From the NCBI GenBank assembly GCA_003569145.1, contig BGOH01000003.1, positions 1 to 64,000 of the forward strand: DNA of 64,000 nucleotides, written 5' to 3'. Of this stretch, positions 25,582 through 36,206 are shown one piece after another (position 1 is the first letter of the stretch; every line of letters starts with the position of its first letter). Source of the DNA: Clavibacter sp. (GTDB lineage Bacteria; Actinomycetota; Actinomycetes; Nanopelagicales; Nanopelagicaceae). The position numbers and the translations under genes are program-made. The notes under the pieces were generated by a model. That model saw nothing but the letters and a program-made list of their open reading frames with translations, ran no database searches and was not told where the DNA came from.

Positions 25582-27291
25582 GTGTCGGCCTCTAATTCAC
25601 CAAATTCTCCTGAGCTTGCCCCTCATGAACTCCTTGCCGGTGCAATTTTGGAATCTGTCAAATCCGCTATTGCAAAAGGTGAGCTGCCCGCAGAGTTGAG
25701 TTCAAATGCAGCTCTTGATGAAATTACTTTGGAGCGACCAAAGAATCGTGATCATGGTGATTATGCAACTTCAATTGCCCTCGCACTTGCTAAGCAGGCC
25801 GGGAAGTCACCAAGGCAGGTCGCAGAGATTATTACTACTTCACTAAAGTCAAATGAGATTATTGAAAGAATTGACATTGCTGGGCCAGGATTTATAAATA
25901 TTACTTTAGTAAAAGCTTCACAAGGCGCTGTAGTTAATACCATCTATGCTCAAGGCGATAAGTTTGGAGAGGTCAAGATTCTCTCTGGAGTAAAAATCAA
26001 TTTAGAATTTATAAGCGCTAATCCCACCGGTCCTCTGCATCTGGGTCATACCAGGTGGGCAGCAGTTGGTGACGCCCTTGCAAGAGTTTTAATCGCAGGT
26101 GGAGCAAAAGTAGCTCGTGAGTTTTATATAAATGATCGTGGTAATCAGATGGATCTCTTTGGAGCATCACTTGCTGCATCCGCTCTTGGCCAAGATAAAC
26201 CTGAAGATGGTTATCAAGGTGAATACATTGATGAGCTGGCTCAAGAAATTCTCATAAAGAACCCAGAATATAAAAAACTCAGCGGGCCGGGGGCAATTGA
26301 GGCTTTCCGCGAAGCTGGATATGAATTGCAATTAGCGCAGCAGAAAAGAGTTTTAGACAACTTTGGAACCCACTTTGATATCTGGTTTTCAGAGCGTTCA
26401 CTTCATAGCGGTGATGGCATTGATAAAGCATTAGCAACGCTTAAATCGCAAGGTCATACCTATGAAAATGAAGGGGCTATCTGGCTTAGGACAACTGATT
26501 TTGGTGATGATAAAGATCGAGTCCTGGTTAAATCTGGCGGAGAATTAACTTACTTCTCATCTGATACTGCTTATTATCTAGATAAGAGAAGGCGGGGCTT
26601 TGATATCTGCATCTATATGCTCGGAGCAGATCATCATGGCTATGTCGGCCGCCTTAAAGCAACGGCTGCTTGTGCTGGAGATGATCCGGAGTACAACATC
26701 CATGTATTGATCGGCCAATTAGTCAAGATTATTGAAGGTGGCCAAGAGATTAAACTTTCGAAAAGAGCGGGAACAATTATCACTCTAGAGGAGTTGGCAG
26801 AGAAAGTTGGCGTTGATGCAGCACGTTATACCTTGATTCGCTATCCAGTTGATACTCCTATGGTTTTAGATATTGATCTACTTAAGAAACGCACTAACGA
26901 TAATCCTGTCTTTTATGTGCAATATGCTCATGCCAGAATTTGCGCAGTGCTAAGAAATGCTAAAGATCTATCTATTCCTTATGGAATTAACCACTACCAA
27001 GCAGATCTTCTAACTCATGATCGCGAGCGCGAGCTATTAGGTTCTCTTGCAGAATTTCCTAGAGTTGTTGCAAGCGCTGCAGAGCTTCGTCAACCTCATC
27101 GCATCGCTAGGTATATTGAAGAGTTAGCAACTCTGTATCACGGCTTCTATAACGATTGTCGCGTCCTGCCGCTAGGCGATGAATCACCAAGTGCAATACA
27201 TTCATCTAGAGCATCACTTTGTGATGCAACGCGTCAGGTGATAAGTAATGCATTAAATCTATTGGGCGTAAGCGCTCCGGAGAAGATGTAG
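25582..27291 (+). CDS. argS: Arginyl-tRNA synthetase
   Basis: Charges tRNA-Arg. The 569-residue class I synthetase has the N-terminal Arg-specific additional domain, NPTGPLHLGHTRWAAVGDAL (the HIGH-type motif), MLGADHHGY, the lysine-containing KLSKRAGT and a helical DALR anticodon-binding domain at the C-terminus (YAHARICAVLRNA). GTG start, and lysA follows 2 nt after its stop. The argS-lysA-hom-thrC-thrB order is a classic actinobacterial operon. Confidence 0.96.
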   Translation: MSASNSPNSPELAPHELLAGAILESVKSAIAKGELPAELSSNAALDEITLERPKNRDHGDYATSIALALAKQAGKSPRQVAEIITTSLKSNEIIERIDIAGPGFINITLVKASQGAVVNTIYAQGDKFGEVKILSGVKINLEFISANPTGPLHLGHTRWAAVGDALARVLIAGGAKVAREFYINDRGNQMDLFGASLAASALGQDKPEDGYQGEYIDELAQEILIKNPEYKKLSGPGAIEAFREAGYELQLAQQKRVLDNFGTHFDIWFSERSLHSGDGIDKALATLKSQGHTYENEGAIWLRTTDFGDDKDRVLVKSGGELTYFSSDTAYYLDKRRRGFDICIYMLGADHHGYVGRLKATAACAGDDPEYNIHVLIGQLVKIIEGGQEIKLSKRAGTIITLEELAEKVGVDAARYTLIRYPVDTPMVLDIDLLKKRTNDNPVFYVQYAHARICAVLRNAKDLSIPYGINHYQADLLTHDRERELLGSLAEFPRVVASAAELRQPHRIARYIEELATLYHGFYNDCRVLPLGDESPSAIHSSRASLCDATRQVISNALNLLGVSAPEKM

Positions 27292-27293
27292 AT

Positions 27294-28667
27294 ATGAGCC
27301 AAGATCTAAATCCTCTTATTTGGCCACTTAGTGCAAGACGAGTAAATGGTGAAATCACAATTGGCGATATTTCAGTTAGAGATTTAGCAGATGAGTTTGA
27401 AACGCCAGCTTTCATTCTTGATGAATCAGACTTTAAAGCCAGAGCAAGCCTCTGGGCTAAAGCGCTACAGGAGGTATTTGGCGCAAATGCTGGAACTGCT
27501 TACTACGCAGCAAAGTCATTTATCTCAACTCAAGTTGCGCGCTGGATTGAACAGGCCGGCCTTGGACTTGATGTCTGCACTGATGGTGAATTAGCGGTAG
27601 CAATTGCAGCCAATTTCCCAGCTAAAAAAATAGAATTACATGGAAATAACAAGTCAGAGTCAGAAATTGCTGCAGCCATTGATTATGGGGTTGGAGTAAT
27701 TGTTATTGATTCACTACAGGAAATAGATCGTGTGGCCAGAATCGCACATGAAAAGTCAGTCACCCAAGGAGTATTACTCCGTCTAAATCCTGGAGTTGAT
27801 GCTGACACCCATGAAGCTATTTCCACTGGACATGAAGATGTGAAATTTGGGTTTTCAATTGCATCTGGGGCGGCGTGGGATGCGATCTTGTCTGTGAAGA
27901 AACATGATTCACTTGAGCTAAGGGGACTACATGCTCATATTGGTTCGCAGATATTTACGCCAGATTCTTTTGAATTAAGCGCTTCAAGACTTATCGCAGT
28001 CCTTGCTAAATACCGAGATGAGTTTGGAGTCGAACTAGCAGAATTAGACCTTGGCGGTGGCTATGCAATTGCATACATCGAGGGAGATAAACCAAGTTCT
28101 GCTAATGAAGTTTTAAGTGTGATTGCAAGTAGAGTTAAGACGGAGTGTGAAAAAGCTCTGCTAAAGATTCCAAGAATTTCTATTGAACCTGGTCGAGTAA
28201 TTGTTGGCCCCGCTATGGTGACAATTTATAAAGTTGGAACAACTAAAGAGGTAACTTTGGCAGATGGCTCAACGCGTTGGTATGTATCAGTTGATGGTGG
28301 AATGAGCGATAACATTCGACCAGCTTTATATGAAGCGCAGTATTCAATTGCACTTGCAAATCGCGATAGCAGCGCTCCACTTAGAAAATCTCGAGTTGTT
28401 GGAAAGCATTGCGAGACAGGGGACATCATCATTAGAGATGTGCAGCTGCCTAGCGATATCTCTCCGGGTGATCTACTAGTTGTTCCTGCTACCGGCGCAT
28501 ATGGGCGCAGTATGGCTAGCAACTACAACCATATGACAAGGCCGCCAGTGATTTGTGTCCTTAATGGCAAGGCGCGAAGCATTATTCGCCGCGAAACTCA
28601 TCGCGACCTTCTAGCCTTGGAGATTGAGGAAGAACCAAGACAGATCGGTAAAGGTGGGTCAAAATGA
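27294..28667 (+). CDS. lysA: Diaminopimelate decarboxylase
   Basis: Last step of lysine synthesis, decarboxylating meso-diaminopimelate. The 457-residue PLP enzyme of fold III has the PLP lysine in YYAAKSFIS, HGNNKS, HIGSQ, LDLGGGYAI, EPGRVIV and the Cys-containing CETGDII near the C-terminus. Starts 2 nt after argS and overlaps hom by 4 nt (ATGA). Confidence 0.96.
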   Translation: MSQDLNPLIWPLSARRVNGEITIGDISVRDLADEFETPAFILDESDFKARASLWAKALQEVFGANAGTAYYAAKSFISTQVARWIEQAGLGLDVCTDGELAVAIAANFPAKKIELHGNNKSESEIAAAIDYGVGVIVIDSLQEIDRVARIAHEKSVTQGVLLRLNPGVDADTHEAISTGHEDVKFGFSIASGAAWDAILSVKKHDSLELRGLHAHIGSQIFTPDSFELSASRLIAVLAKYRDEFGVELAELDLGGGYAIAYIEGDKPSSANEVLSVIASRVKTECEKALLKIPRISIEPGRVIVGPAMVTIYKVGTTKEVTLADGSTRWYVSVDGGMSDNIRPALYEAQYSIALANRDSSAPLRKSRVVGKHCETGDIIIRDVQLPSDISPGDLLVVPATGAYGRSMASNYNHMTRPPVICVLNGKARSIIRRETHRDLLALEIEEEPRQIGKGGSK

Positions 28668-29959
28668 TTAGCGCGCAGCAGAGCTTTAATGTCGCCATGC
28701 TTGGCTGCGGCGTTGTGGGCTCAGAGGTAGCTCGATTGCTATTGGCAGATGATGGCGATTTTGCCGCTCGATCTGGCGCTAAATTGAATTTAACTCGTAT
28801 TGCAGTTAGAGATAGCAAAGCAGGGCGCGAACGGATTCCAAAAGAACTTCTTACTCAAGATGCTGAATCTGTAGTTAGCGATCCATCAGTAGACATTGTT
28901 ATTGAAGTGATGGGCGGAATAGAGCCGGCTAGAACTCTAATATTAAAAGCAATTAGCAACGGAAAATCTATTATCACTGCTAACAAAGCACTGCTTGCCC
29001 AACATGGCGCAGAGTTATTTAGTGCAGCCGATAAAGCTGGGGTTGATCTTTACTATGAAGCATCGGTTGGCGGCGCAATCCCAATACTTCGCCCAATGCG
29101 CGAATCAATTGTGGGAGATCATGTAAATCGAGTCATGGGAATTGTAAATGGCACCACTAATTACATTCTTACCAAGATGGATGAAGAGGGATCATCTTTT
29201 GAAGAGGTATTAAAAGAAGCGCAGTATTTAGGTTTTGCTGAAGCAGATCCAACAGCTGATATTGCAGGCCATGATGCTGCGGCAAAAGCTGCAATTCTTG
29301 CAGGACTTGCTTTCCACTCAAGAATTACTGCAAGTGATGTTTACTGTGAAGGTATTAGCCAGATCAGCGCTAGGGATGTAGCAGTAGCAAGAGATATGGG
29401 TTGTGTGATTAAGTTATTAGCAATTGCAGAGCTCACCAAAGAAAATGAGATATCAGTGCGAGTTCATCCCACACTAATTTCTCGCAGGCATCCACTTGCA
29501 GCGGTTCGTCTAGCATTTAATGCCGTCTTTATAGAAGCCCAATCTGCTGGGGAGTTAATGTTCTATGGCAGAGGTGCGGGAGGCGAGCCAACAGCGAGTG
29601 CTATTTTGGGTGATTTAATTGCAATTGCTCGCAATAAAATTAGAGGTGGCCAGGGCCATGGCGAGAGTGATTATGCAGATTTGGCGATTGCGTCAATTGA
29701 TAACGTGAAATCACAGTATCTAATAAGACTAGATGTGGCTGATAAGCCAGGAGTTTTAGCAAATGTGGCCCAGCTATTTGCTGCCAATAGCGTCTCCATC
29801 GAAACAGTAAGACAGACAGGTCGAGGCGATAGCGCAGAGTTAATTGTTGCAACTCACTACGCCCCAGAGTCGGCGCTAAAGAAAACTGTTAAATCGCTTG
29901 CAGATAGCGATGTAGTCAAAAGCGTTGAGAGCGTGCTTCGCATCGAAGGAAGTAAATAG
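28664..29959 (+). CDS. hom: Homoserine dehydrogenase
   Basis: Reduces aspartate semialdehyde to homoserine, the branch point to threonine and methionine. The 431-residue protein has a Rossmann motif [27 protein letters not shown], the catalytic region [12 protein letters not shown] and [17 protein letters not shown], and a C-terminal ACT domain ([18 protein letters not shown]) through which threonine usually inhibits it. Overlaps lysA at the start and thrC at the stop. Confidence 0.96.
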   Translation: MISAQQSFNVAMLGCGVVGSEVARLLLADDGDFAARSGAKLNLTRIAVRDSKAGRERIPKELLTQDAESVVSDPSVDIVIEVMGGIEPARTLILKAISNGKSIITANKALLAQHGAELFSAADKAGVDLYYEASVGGAIPILRPMRESIVGDHVNRVMGIVNGTTNYILTKMDEEGSSFEEVLKEAQYLGFAEADPTADIAGHDAAAKAAILAGLAFHSRITASDVYCEGISQISARDVAVARDMGCVIKLLAIAELTKENEISVRVHPTLISRRHPLAAVRLAFNAVFIEAQSAGELMFYGRGAGGEPTASAILGDLIAIARNKIRGGQGHGESDYADLAIASIDNVKSQYLIRLDVADKPGVLANVAQLFAANSVSIETVRQTGRGDSAELIVATHYAPESALKKTVKSLADSDVVKSVESVLRIEGSK

Positions 29960-31038
29960 TGAGCTTATTTAAGAAGTCTGGCGCACATCAATGGCGGGGC
30001 GTGATAACAGAGTATAAAAAGCGTCTACCCGTTAGCAGTAAAACTCCAATTGTTACGTTAAATGAAGGCGGTACTCCTCTGATCTACGCCTGCGTGCTTT
30101 CAGAGATGTTAGGAAATGATGTCTGGCTCAAATTTGAAGGCGCAAATCCAACTGGATCTTTCAAAGATCGCGGAATGACGATGGCTATTTCAAAAGCTGC
30201 AGAAGATGGCGCCAAAGCCGTTATCTGTGCCTCGACCGGCAATACCAGTGCAAGCGCTGCTGCTTATGCCACTAAAGCGGGAATGGTTCCTGTCGTTTTA
30301 GTTCCACAAGGAAAGATTGCGATGGGAAAGCTTGCCCAAGCAATTGCCCATGGCGCGAAGTTATTACAAGTAAAGGGTAACTTTGATGATTGCCTAACTC
30401 TTGCAAAGCAATTATCTGAGCAATATCCAGTATCACTTGTTAATTCAGTAAATCCTTATCGAATTGAAGGACAAAAGACCGCATCATTTGAAGTAATTGA
30501 TGCACTTGGTTTTGCCCCAGATATCCATGTGCTGCCAGTTGGAAATGCCGGAAACATAACGGCTTATTGGAAAGGATATAAAGAGTATTACGCTGATCGA
30601 ATTTCAAAATCACTTCCAGCTATGTGGGGATTTCAAGCAAAGGGAGCAGCTCCTATTGTTCGCGGCAAGATTGTTAAAAACCCAGAGACGTTAGCCACTG
30701 CCATTCGTATTGGAAATCCTGCTTCCTGGAAGCAGGCTGAGCAAGCTAGAGATGAATCAAAAGGTTTAATCGATATGGTTAGCGATGCTGAGATATTAAG
30801 CGCCTATCGCTTGGTTGCAGCTAAAGAGGGAGTCTTTGTTGAACCATCAAGTGCAGCAGGACTTGCTGGGTTAATTAAGTATAAAGCCGCGAAGAAACTA
30901 CCAAAAGGCAAGAAGATTGTAATTACTGTTACTGGAAATGGTCTCAAAGATATTCAATGGATATTAAATGGAGCCGATAAACCAATTACTGTCCCAGTAG
31001 ATGTGAAAAAAGCTGCCAAAGTGATTGGACTTAGCTAA
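29959..31038 (+). CDS. thrC: Threonine synthase
   Basis: Converts O-phosphohomoserine to threonine. The 359-residue PLP enzyme has the PLP lysine in GSFKDRGMT, the phosphate-cradle [27 protein letters not shown] and [13 protein letters not shown] start overlaps the hom stop (TAGTG). Length is that of the short threonine synthase class found in actinobacteria. Confidence 0.96.
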   Translation: MSLFKKSGAHQWRGVITEYKKRLPVSSKTPIVTLNEGGTPLIYACVLSEMLGNDVWLKFEGANPTGSFKDRGMTMAISKAAEDGAKAVICASTGNTSASAAAYATKAGMVPVVLVPQGKIAMGKLAQAIAHGAKLLQVKGNFDDCLTLAKQLSEQYPVSLVNSVNPYRIEGQKTASFEVIDALGFAPDIHVLPVGNAGNITAYWKGYKEYYADRISKSLPAMWGFQAKGAAPIVRGKIVKNPETLATAIRIGNPASWKQAEQARDESKGLIDMVSDAEILSAYRLVAAKEGVFVEPSSAAGLAGLIKYKAAKKLPKGKKIVITVTGNGLKDIQWILNGADKPITVPVDVKKAAKVIGLS

Positions 31039-31040
31039 TT

Positions 31041-31988
31041 ATGTCTAGAGGATTTAAAGATCGCCTCACTTATAAGGCAACTCCGATGCAGGCAAGCGTT
31101 CCGGCAAGCTCTGCCAATTTAGGCCCTGGTTTTGATTGTCTAGCGCTGGCTCTTGAGCTTCGTGATACCTACGTTGCTCAAATTTTGGATGATGAGATTT
31201 TTGATGTTGATGTAACAGGCCAGGGCGCAGATGATGTGAAAAAAGATGGCAAGCATCTAGTAATTAAAGCAATGATGGCTGGTTTTGAGTTTATGGGAGG
31301 TAAACCAAGAGGTATAGCACTTAGATGCCTAAACGAAATCCCTCATGGAAGAGGACTTGGATCATCAGCTGCTGCAATTGTTGGTGGCCTAAGTCTTTCT
31401 AGATCTCTAGTTCTTTCTGGAAGTAATTTGATGAGCGATGATGACCTAATTGCTCTTGCTACAGATATTGAAGGACATCCAGATAATGTTGCCGCTGCAA
31501 CTTTTGGCGGTGCAACAATTTCCTGGATGGAAGATAGGGCAAAAGTTGTAACTGGTTGTGCTTCAGGCTTTAGCGTTGACCCAAATATTCGAGCTCTTTT
31601 ATTTGTGCCAGATACTCAACTTTCAACGGGCAAGGCGCGCAAGATGCTTCCCGAGCAGATATCTCATAAAGATGCCAGCATTAATTCTGGAAGATCAGCC
31701 CTTTTAGTTCATGCTTTATCTTCCAGACCAGAGCTACTTTTTGCTGCAACGCAAGATCTTCTTCACCAGAGTTATCGCAGAGAGGCTATGCCAAAATCAA
31801 TGGATCTAGTCAATAAATTTAGAAAAGCTGGGGTAGCGGCAATGATCTCTGGGGCAGGGCCCTCAGTTCTGGTTTTACACACTGCAACTAAGGCCGAGCA
31901 TGACGATTTGATTCGAAGCGGGGGCGATTACTTCAAGGCAATGGATCTTGAGATTTCTCCAACCGGCGTAAGGATTGCAGCGGTATAA
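31041..31988 (+). CDS. thrB: Homoserine kinase
   Basis: Phosphorylates homoserine for threonine synthase. The 315-residue GHMP kinase has VPASSANLGPGFDCLALAL, the ATP-binding PHGRGLGSSAAAIVGG and the C-terminal MISGAGPSVLVL. Starts 2 nt after thrC and ends the operon; no clear terminator follows, only a small GCCTT/AAGGC stem. Confidence 0.95.
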   Translation: MSRGFKDRLTYKATPMQASVPASSANLGPGFDCLALALELRDTYVAQILDDEIFDVDVTGQGADDVKKDGKHLVIKAMMAGFEFMGGKPRGIALRCLNEIPHGRGLGSSAAAIVGGLSLSRSLVLSGSNLMSDDDLIALATDIEGHPDNVAAATFGGATISWMEDRAKVVTGCASGFSVDPNIRALLFVPDTQLSTGKARKMLPEQISHKDASINSGRSALLVHALSSRPELLFAATQDLLHQSYRREAMPKSMDLVNKFRKAGVAAMISGAGPSVLVLHTATKAEHDDLIRSGGDYFKAMDLEISPTGVRIAAV

Positions 31989-32167
31989 ATAGCCTTAAAA
32001 GGCGGGCCAAGCCCTGGATTTGTCGGTTAAGTCGAGGCAGTGGTAGATTTCCATCTCGTAGGGCATGCATATTGAGCCCACAATCTGATACTTCCCGTAA
32101 GACCAGATAAAAAAAATCACAAATTCAAACTAAAAGATCTCACCTAAGGTCTAGAAAAGAACCATAA

Positions 32168-33774
32168 ATGGCAGAAACAAGCACACGTGCTCGGAGAGAA
32201 TCTGGCGATCTATCTGCATTGCTACTTCCTGAGTTAAGAAAAATTGCAACTAATCTAGGTATCGAAGGCGCAGCAGAGTTAAAAAGCCTGACCTAGTAAC
32301 AGCAATCACCGACCTGCAGGCCGCTAACCGCGAAGCTGCTAAAGCTGAACGCGAAGCAAAGCGAGCTGCAAGGAATCAAAAGCGACGCGACAACAATTCA
32401 AATGAGACAGCATCATCCGATAGTGATGATGATCAAGATGAGGATGAAATGCCTTCAGATAATTCAAGTAATAACTCTAATAATTCAAACAACAATAATT
32501 CACGAGATAACTCGCGAGGCGATAGAGAGTGGCGCAGAGATCGCCACCGCGATAGAGGCCGTGATCGCTTTAGAGATAGGGATCGCTCAAACCGCGGAGA
32601 GCGCGAGATAGTTTTAAGTGAAGATGATGTACTTCTTCCAGTCGGGGGCTTGCTAGATATTCTCGATAACTATGCATTCCTTCGAACCGCCGGATATCTT
32701 CCTGGTCCAAATGATGTTTATGTATCGCTACAGCAAGTACGCCGATATGGCCTTAGAAAAGGCGATGTAGTAACCGGACAGGTACGTCAAGCGCGCGAAG
32801 GAGAAAAGAGAGAGAAATTCAATGCTCTAGTTCGCCTCGACACTATCAATGGCATGGAGCCAGATAGTTCAAAGGAAAGAGTAGATTTCTCAAAACTTGT
32901 TCCACTCTATCCGCAGGATCGTCTACGTCTTGAAACTCTTCCAAATATCTTGACTACTCGCGTTATTGATTTGATTGCCCCGATTGGTAAAGGTCAACGC
33001 GGATTAATTGTCTCCCCACCAAAGGCTGGAAAAACTATGGTGCTGCAGGCAATTGCTAATGCCATTACAACTAATAATCCAGAGTGTCACTTAATGGTTG
33101 TTCTAGTTGATGAGCGCCCAGAGGAAGTTACTGATATGCAAAGATCAGTAAAGGGCGAAGTAATTGCATCAACTTTTGATCGCCCTGCAGATGATCACAC
33201 CACCGTTGCTGAACTTGCTATTGAGCGCGCGAAGCGATTGGTCGAGCTAGGTCATGACGTTGTTGTTTTACTTGATTCAATTACTCGTCTTGGTCGTGCT
33301 TACAACATCGCAGCTCCAGCATCAGGAAGAATTCTCTCCGGCGGTGTTGATTCCGCAGCTCTTTATCCGCCAAAGAAATTCTTTGGAGCGGCAAGAAATA
33401 TTGAAGATGGCGGATCACTAACTATTTTGGCAACAGCTCTAGTTGAAACTGGCTCAAAGATGGATGAAGTTATCTTTGAAGAGTTTAAAGGAACTGGAAA
33501 CATGGAGCTTAAGCTGGATCGCAGATTTGCTGATAAGCGCATCTTCCCAGCAGTTGATATCGATGCATCTGGAACTCGTAAGGAAGAAATTCTTATGGGT
33601 CCTGAGGAGCTAAATATTGTCTGGAAGCTACGTCGAGTTCTACACGCCCTTGATTCCCAACAAGCACTTGAACTTCTCCTTGAGAAGATGAAGGGCACAA
33701 AGTCGAATTCTGAATTTTTGATGCAGGTTCAAAAGACCACCGTTGGTCCTGATCAATCCCCGAAGGGGGAGTAA
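32168..33774 (+). CDS. rho: Transcription termination factor Rho (frameshifted in this sequence)
   Basis: Hexameric RNA helicase that ends transcription. The first ~40 residues ([20 protein letters not shown]) are in a different frame; restoring one A in the A run at ~32281-32285 gives [13 protein letters not shown] and joins them. Then comes an ~90-residue low-complexity insert rich in Asn, Asp and Arg, the RNA-binding domain ([18 protein letters not shown]), Walker [33 protein letters not shown] and the Q-loop region. A long acidic/basic insert between N-terminal subdomain and primary RNA-binding site is common in actinobacterial Rho. It is followed by rpmE-prfA-prmC. Confidence 0.95.
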
Positions 33775-33881
33775 GGGCCAATTGGCTCAAATGTGGGGGC
33801 GTTAGGTAGCCTTCGCACCTAAGTGGCTGGTTCACCGAAATTCCTCGGACCCAGCTAGATGAAAAATAAGGAGCAATGAAG

Positions 33882-34139
33882 ATGCGTAAAGATATTCATC
33901 CTGAATATGGATATGTGATATTCCGCGATACCTCTGCAGATTTTGCAATTTTGACTCGCTCAACGATGAAAAGTGACCAGAAGATGGTTTGGAGCGATGG
34001 CAAGGAGTATCCGCTAGTTACTGTGGAAATTTCCTCAGCTAGCCATCCTTTCTACACTGGCAAGCAGCGCATCCTTGATACTGGTGGACGTGTAGCTAAG
34101 TTCGAAGAGAGAGCTAAGAAACAACAGACCAAGAAGTAG
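33882..34139 (+). CDS. rpmE2: 50S ribosomal protein L31, type B (zinc-free)
   Basis: Bridges the two ribosomal subunits. About 85 residues starting [14 protein letters not shown], with [18 protein letters not shown], the type B signature, and no cysteine at all, so it cannot bind zinc. ATG 33882 is chosen because AAGGAG lies 8 nt upstream; the in-frame ATG at 33876 is only 2 nt from it. It occupies the position after rho where many actinobacteria carry the zinc-binding type A paralogue. Confidence 0.93.
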   Translation: MRKDIHPEYGYVIFRDTSADFAILTRSTMKSDQKMVWSDGKEYPLVTVEISSASHPFYTGKQRILDTGGRVAKFEERAKKQQTKK

Positions 34140-34150
34140 CTTTTAAAGTA

Positions 34151-34195
34151 AAGGCCGTTGCCCCTTTGAGTAATTGGGGTGCGGTCTTTTCTTAT
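34151..34195 (+). terminator. Likely terminator after rpmE2
   Basis: GGCCG..GCCCC can pair, with mismatches, to GGGGTGCGGTC, followed by TTTTCTTATTT. It lies between rpmE2 and prfA. The stem is imperfect. Confidence 0.6.
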
Positions 34196-34236
34196 TTATC
34201 GAACCAGATTGATTTTGAAGAGAAGGGAGTACGTAA

Positions 34237-35331
34237 ATGGCTGAGAAGAATGCCAATCGTTTCTCCACCATGCCTGAAATTCTTAAAGAGTATGAGCAAC
34301 TTGAAAAAGATATGGCAGATCCATCGATTCATGCTGATCAAGGAAAAGCTCGCCAACTAGGAAAAAGATATGCCCAACTAGGACCTGTAATTGCTGGCTA
34401 TCGCGCCTTTAAAAAGTCTGAAGAGGATCTAACTGCTGCTCGCGAACTAGCAGAAGTGGAACCAGATTTTGCTGCAGAGATACCTGCGCTAGAAAAAGCT
34501 TATGAAGAATATGCAAGCGCGATGGAAGAGTTGCTATTACCAAGAGATCCCAATGATGATCGAGATGTTATTTTAGAAATTAAAGCTGGAGCTGGCGGCG
34601 ATGAATCAGCTCTATTTGCTGGAGACCTATTGAGAATGTATCTACGTTATGCCGAGAAGCAAGGCTGGAAGACGGAAATTATCGATGTCACTGAAAGTGA
34701 TTTGGGTGGCTATAAAGATATTTCTGTTGCAGTAAAGGCTCGCGGCGGAGCAGCTGCGGGGTCAGCCCCATTTTCAAAGCTTAAATTTGAAGGCGGAGTT
34801 CATAGAGTTCAAAGAGTTCCAGAGACTGAATCTCAGGGGCGAATCCACACCTCGGCTGCAGGAGTTCTAGTTCTTCCAGAGGCAGAGGAAATTGATGTTC
34901 AGATCAATATGAACGAGCTACGCATCGACGTTTATCGCTCATCAGGTCCTGGCGGACAGAGCGTTAACACCACTGATTCAGCAGTACGTATCACTCACAT
35001 TCCAACTGGCATCGTAGTTTCTTGCCAGAATGAGAAGAGCCAATTACAGAATAAAGAATCAGCACTTCGCATTCTTAGAGCCAGAATGTTGGCCGCTGCT
35101 CAAGAGGCAGCAGATGCAGCCGCATCTGCAACAAGAAAAAGCCAAGTTCGAACTGTTGATAGATCTGAGCGAATTCGCACCTATAACTTCCCAGAAAATC
35201 GCATTAGCGATCATCGAGTAAATTTCAAGGCAAATAATCTTGATGCAGTATTAAATGGCGAGCTTGATGAAGTAATTGGAGCGCTGCTTGAGGCTGATAA
35301 GGCAGAGAAGCTCTCAGCTGCTGAAGCATAA
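34237..35331 (+). CDS. prfA: Peptide chain release factor 1
   Basis: Reads UAA and UAG stop codons. The 364-residue protein has GGQ in [16 protein letters not shown] and the PxT codon-recognition motif as PET in [14 protein letters not shown], distinguishing it from the RF2 at 4.3 kb. AGGGAG lies about 7 nt before ATG 34237. It precedes prmC by 5 nt. Confidence 0.97.
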   Translation: MAEKNANRFSTMPEILKEYEQLEKDMADPSIHADQGKARQLGKRYAQLGPVIAGYRAFKKSEEDLTAARELAEVEPDFAAEIPALEKAYEEYASAMEELLLPRDPNDDRDVILEIKAGAGGDESALFAGDLLRMYLRYAEKQGWKTEIIDVTESDLGGYKDISVAVKARGGAAAGSAPFSKLKFEGGVHRVQRVPETESQGRIHTSAAGVLVLPEAEEIDVQINMNELRIDVYRSSGPGGQSVNTTDSAVRITHIPTGIVVSCQNEKSQLQNKESALRILRARMLAAAQEAADAAASATRKSQVRTVDRSERIRTYNFPENRISDHRVNFKANNLDAVLNGELDEVIGALLEADKAEKLSAAEA

Positions 35332-35336
35332 AAATA

Positions 35337-36206
35337 ATGAGCATCAAGCAGGTTCTAAAAGATAAAAAGACGCAATTTGCATCTGCTGGAATTTCAGAGG
35401 TGGATGCTGAATTAATCTTGGCATTTGTACTAGGCGTTGAACGTATGGAACTTCATGCAAGAGATTTTGATTTAGAGCTTGAGCAAGTCGAACTCCTTGA
35501 TGAGCTAATCACAAAGCGAATTTCAGGAAAGCCAACCCAATACTTAATTGGGCATGCTCCATTTAGGTATCTAACTTTTCAGGTAGGACAGGGCGTCTTG
35601 ATTCCAAGGCCGGAGAGTGAGGCTTTAGTTGAAGCAGCACTTATTGAGATTGAAAAAATTCACTCAATGCAGGGCCAATCAAGTAAAACGCCAGTAAGCG
35701 TTGTTGATTTAGGTTCAGGTAGTGGCGCACTTGCCATCTCCGTTGCCCATGAGGCAGAGCAGAAGAATTGGCCAGTCACTGTTGTCGCTGTGGAAAAATC
35801 AGATGAAGCTATTAAGTGGCTTAAGCGCAACATTGCAGCCTGCGATGTCTCGGTTCGCGTTATCTCTGGCGATGTTTTGGAGGTTCTAGAAGGGGTTAAG
35901 TGCGACATTGTTATTGCAAACCCTCCCTATGTCCCAGATGGCGATAAATTGCCAGAGTTAGTCATTGAAAATGAACCAAGAGAGGCGCTCTTTGGTGGTG
36001 GAGCTGATGGTCTTGAGATTCCGAGAAGATTTATTAAGGCTGCATCTATCTTATTAAAGCCTGGCGGTCTACTGATTATGGAACACCACGAGAGTCAATC
36101 TCTCCTACTTGAGGCTGAGTTAGCAAAGGGCTACTCTGAGATAAATCTGAATCGTGATTTAAATAATCGTCCAAGATGGATCAGCGCTAGGCGAGAGGCA
36201 GAGTAA
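35337..36206 (+). CDS. prmC: Release factor glutamine methyltransferase PrmC
   Basis: Methylates the glutamine of the GGQ motif in RF1 and RF2. The 289-residue protein has the family's N-terminal helical domain, the SAM-binding VVDLGSGSGALAIS and the NPPY catalytic motif in IVIANPPYVPDGDK, preceded by PRPESEALVE. Its TAA stop overlaps the ATG of the next gene (TAATG), suggesting coupling. Confidence 0.96.
   Translation: MSIKQVLKDKKTQFASAGISEVDAELILAFVLGVERMELHARDFDLELEQVELLDELITKRISGKPTQYLIGHAPFRYLTFQVGQGVLIPRPESEALVEAALIEIEKIHSMQGQSSKTPVSVVDLGSGSGALAISVAHEAEQKNWPVTVVAVEKSDEAIKWLKRNIAACDVSVRVISGDVLEVLEGVKCDIVIANPPYVPDGDKLPELVIENEPREALFGGGADGLEIPRRFIKAASILLKPGGLLIMEHHESQSLLLEAELAKGYSEINLNRDLNNRPRWISARREAE

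Noticed and set aside
33363-33698. A 111-residue minus-strand open frame inside rho
   Set aside because: It is antisense to a strongly conserved part of rho, has no recognisable motif or start signal, and its composition mirrors the rho codons.
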